From: Pedobacter cryotolerans
GTDB lineage: Bacteria; Bacteroidota; Bacteroidia; Sphingobacteriales; Sphingobacteriaceae
Direction: 5' to 3'
Assembly (NCBI RefSeq): GCF_005116475.1
Contig: NZ_SWBO01000004.1
Span: forward strand, 372,001-436,000
Length of the DNA: 64,000 bases
Shown here: piece by piece, positions 62,277-64,000 of the stretch
Layout: each line of letters opens with the position of its first letter
Position numbering within the stretch: position 1 is the stretch's first letter
Translations under genes and position numbers: made by a program
Notes under the pieces: model-generated
What the model saw: the letters and a program-made list of their open reading frames with translations, nothing else
Told to the model about the DNA's origin: nothing
Database searches by the model: none

Positions 62277-62796
62277 CTAATTCTATTGCTCCTATATTTT
62301 GTGTGTTCTTCATATTGATCAAAAAAAGTTTTAACTCGGCTAATTTTGATGTGCTGAATAATATTTTTCTATTTTCTTTTAGCTCGATTTGTAAACCTAA
62401 ATTAGCATCATTAAAAATATATGCTTTATCGTTGAATTTAAACCAAAGTTTATATCTATATCCCCAACCGCCATATTCTCCTAATGCATCAAACTTTCTG
62501 ATGTATAGTTTTTCAATTTGTTGCCATGCTAAAAATTTATTTCTGGCAAATGGCCAATAGCGGTAATTGATGCCATTTACATCAATTTTAATGGTAAAAG
62601 AGTTTTTGGTAACCACATAAACGATGAGGTAAGGGAGTAAAATGGCAAAAATTGGTAAATAATGTGCAGTTCTTATTTCCTGCCAAGTCAGTTTATCTTT
62701 ACTTAAAAACATGATGCTACAAACAATGATGGTTTCTATACCTAAAAGGATATATAACCACCAGAGTTTAAGTTGTTGTTTTTCAATAAATTCCAT
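62260..62796 (-). CDS. Small membrane protein with PH-like C-terminal domain
   Basis: A 178-residue protein with two N-terminal transmembrane helices (about 12-32 and 46-66) and a C-terminal domain of about 110 residues that reads like a bacterial PH domain (FTIKIDVNGINYRYWPFARNKFLAWQQIEKLYI). No known family name. It overlaps the SPFH gene by one base upstream (TAATG) and the Arc-like gene by 17 bases downstream, so all three are translated together. Confidence 0.75.
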   Translation of the reverse strand: MEFIEKQQLKLWWLYILLGIETIIVCSIMFLSKDKLTWQEIRTAHYLPIFAILLPYLIVYVVTKNSFTIKIDVNGINYRYWPFARNKFLAWQQIEKLYIRKFDALGEYGGWGYRYKLWFKFNDKAYIFNDANLGLQIELKENRKILFSTSKLAELKLFLINMKNTQNIGAIELDVRER

Positions 62797-63653
62797 TAAT
62801 TATATAAGGTGCCTGTGTTTACTACTGGTTGTACATTTCTATCTCCGCAAAGTACAACTAGTAAATTGCTTACCATAGCCGCTTTACGTTCTTCATCTAA
62901 ATCAACAATTCCTTTTTCAGATAATCTGGCTAAAGCCATTTCTACCATTCCTACTGCACCTTCTACAATTAATTTGCGGGCAGAAATTACTGCAGAGGCT
63001 TGTTGGCGTTGTAACATGGCGCTTGCAATTTCTTGTGCATAAGCCAAGTGAGAAATACGAGCTTCAATTACTTCTACTCCGGCTCTAGATAAACGCTCGG
63101 TTAGTTCTTGCTCTAAAAGTACACTCACTTTTTCTGCACCATCTTTTAATGTAATTTCAGCACTTTCATCTTCCATATTATCATAAGAGAAACTGTTTGC
63201 CAAATGCCTAACGGCGGCTTCGCTTTGTATGTTCACGTATTGAAGATAGTTTTCTACGGCAAAAGAGGCTTTAGCTGTTTCATTAACCTGCCAAACAATT
63301 ACAGCAGCAATTTCTATCGGATTACCCATTTTATCATTTACTTTTAGTTGCTGGCCATTTAGGTTACGAGCTCTCAGCGATAATTTACTTTTGGTAGTTA
63401 GTGGATTAACCCAGAAAAATCCATCAGACTTAACTGTACCAACGTATTTACCGAACAGTGTAAGTACTTTTGATTCATTAGGATTTACAATAATCAAGCC
63501 TGGCATTACCAGCACAAAATCTAAAAGTAAAGTAATGCCGCCTAACCAAAAATACTGGTTAATTAAAGCGTAAATTCCGCCAGCTAATAAAGCTAATGAT
63601 ACCAATAGCGTTAAATAGCCCGAAGGTGGTTTGATAATTTTTTCTGTTTGCAT
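62796..63653 (-). CDS. SPFH/Band 7 domain membrane protein
   Basis: This 285-residue protein has two short hydrophobic segments near the N-terminus (about 13-30, 33-52) and a Band 7 domain (about 50-240; [54 protein letters not shown]). It resembles QmcA/stomatin-type scaffold proteins that form membrane microdomains. It is the first gene of a three-gene operon with the PH-like and Arc-like genes. Confidence 0.92.
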   Translation of the reverse strand: MQTEKIIKPPSGYLTLLVSLALLAGGIYALINQYFWLGGITLLLDFVLVMPGLIIVNPNESKVLTLFGKYVGTVKSDGFFWVNPLTTKSKLSLRARNLNGQQLKVNDKMGNPIEIAAVIVWQVNETAKASFAVENYLQYVNIQSEAAVRHLANSFSYDNMEDESAEITLKDGAEKVSVLLEQELTERLSRAGVEVIEARISHLAYAQEIASAMLQRQQASAVISARKLIVEGAVGMVEMALARLSEKGIVDLDEERKAAMVSNLLVVLCGDRNVQPVVNTGTLYN

Positions 63654-63836
63654 AATGATATTAATTTGATATCATAAATTGACAAATAATATTTTAGATT
63701 ATCAAGTTTTTATAAGAAAATATTGAGGTGATTAAAACTGTTATTAAGTATTACCCCTATCTATTTAATTTTTGCTTAAGGAATTTGATGTAAGATTGGG
63801 TATAAAACAAAATTTACACAGTTAGAAAAATAATCT

Positions 63837-63844
63837 TAATTTTG
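63837..63844 (+). promoter_or_regulatory. -7 element of the PgpH-like gene
   Basis: TAATTTTG matches TAnnTTTG exactly, 21 bases before the TTG start at 63866. Confidence 0.55.
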
Positions 63845-63865
63845 AGTTAATCTAATTGTACTATT

Positions 63866-64000
63866 TTGGCTAAAATCAAAAAGAATTCACATAAAGTCCT
63901 TTACCGAAAATATTCTTCAAACATTAAATATGTGATGATGGTATTTTGTGTTTTGGTGATTACCCTTTATTTACCAAAACAACCAAGGTTTAGGTACGAA
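63866..64000 (+). CDS. PgpH-like 7TM-HD phosphodiesterase, N-terminal fragment
   Basis: Forty-five codons are visible before the right edge. The protein opens (M)AKIKKNSHKVLYRKYSSNI and has a hydrophobic helix (VMMVFCVLVITLYLP) and KQPRFRYE, the N-terminus typical of Bacteroidota HDIG/7TMR-HD proteins. In other bacteria this family degrades cyclic di-AMP. The start is a TTG: an in-frame stop lies at 63848-63850, and the only later ATG (63935) would remove the conserved N-terminus. Domain content beyond the edge is inferred. Confidence 0.75.
   Translation, partial: MAKIKKNSHKVLYRKYSSNIKYVMMVFCVLVITLYLPKQPRFRYE

Noticed and set aside
1..64000. tRNA, rRNA, insertion sequence or prophage
   Set aside because: I looked through all intergenic gaps and found no cloverleaf-like sequence ending in CCA, no rRNA segment and no transposase, integrase or phage structural gene.

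Overview
The window is about 36% GC by eye and comes from a member of the Bacteroidota, most likely family Sphingobacteriaceae (Pedobacter-like). The evidence is a TonB-dependent receptor with a carboxypeptidase-like N-terminal domain, a hybrid-type sensor with a beta-propeller input, type B ribosomal protein L31, the Bacteroidota-type GlmU relative, BlaR1-like M56 proteins, futalosine-route menaquinone genes, and many exact matches to the Bacteroidota promoter TTTG-N19-TAnnTTTG. Almost all of it is ordinary chromosomal housekeeping sequence with one gene per function. I see no rRNA, tRNA, insertion sequence or prophage.

The most notable feature is at the left edge. Positions 1-134 (minus strand) are the first 44 codons of a type II Cas9 (RuvC-I motif), and positions 211-310 (plus strand) look like its tracrRNA: an anti-repeat, a nexus-like hairpin and a clean intrinsic terminator. 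The window therefore starts inside a type II-C CRISPR-Cas locus whose array and cas1/cas2 lie to the left. It is followed by a two-component pair (365-3077, minus), a secreted cholesterol-dependent-cytolysin-like pore-forming protein (3236-5104) and an unknown lipoprotein.

From 6080 to 12574 lie rpmE2, a GlmU-like enzyme, tpiA, prmA, mpl, an XRE regulator, a GNAT-like protein and a tiny acidic protein. From 13016 to 25151 come a propeller histidine kinase with a LytTR regulator, mqnC, a pair of M16 peptidases, a GNAT, a phosphoesterase-propeller fusion and guaB. From 25834 to 40271 come a TonB-dependent receptor, a LOG protein, DUF2721, an acyl-CoA carboxylase beta subunit with a MORN-type protein and a dipeptidase, trxB, a GH20 hexosaminidase, a DUF922 putative protease, and an ECF sigma factor overlapping a membrane protein gene.

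From 40575 to 52551 come a dicarboxylate symporter followed by two tandem paralogues, a BlaI/BlaR1-like pair with a visible operator, udk with a LysM protein, dps, a UbiD-family decarboxylase, an OmpP1/FadL porin and a glycine-rich lipoprotein. From 52659 to the end come proS, a cystathionine synthase/lyase, a TIGR02757 protein, a YdeI-like protein, a dolichol-phosphate-mannose-synthase-like transferase, a POT peptide transporter, a thiolase, an SPFH/PH-like/Arc operon (its 56-codon last gene is easily missed), and the start of a PgpH-like 7TM-HD protein.

The intergenic regions carry a second layer: several families of degenerate short-word repeats arranged as quasi-inverted arms, tandem hairpins of the GGCTGGTG/CACCAGCC type, and other dispersed palindromes. 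These are the least explained part of the window.
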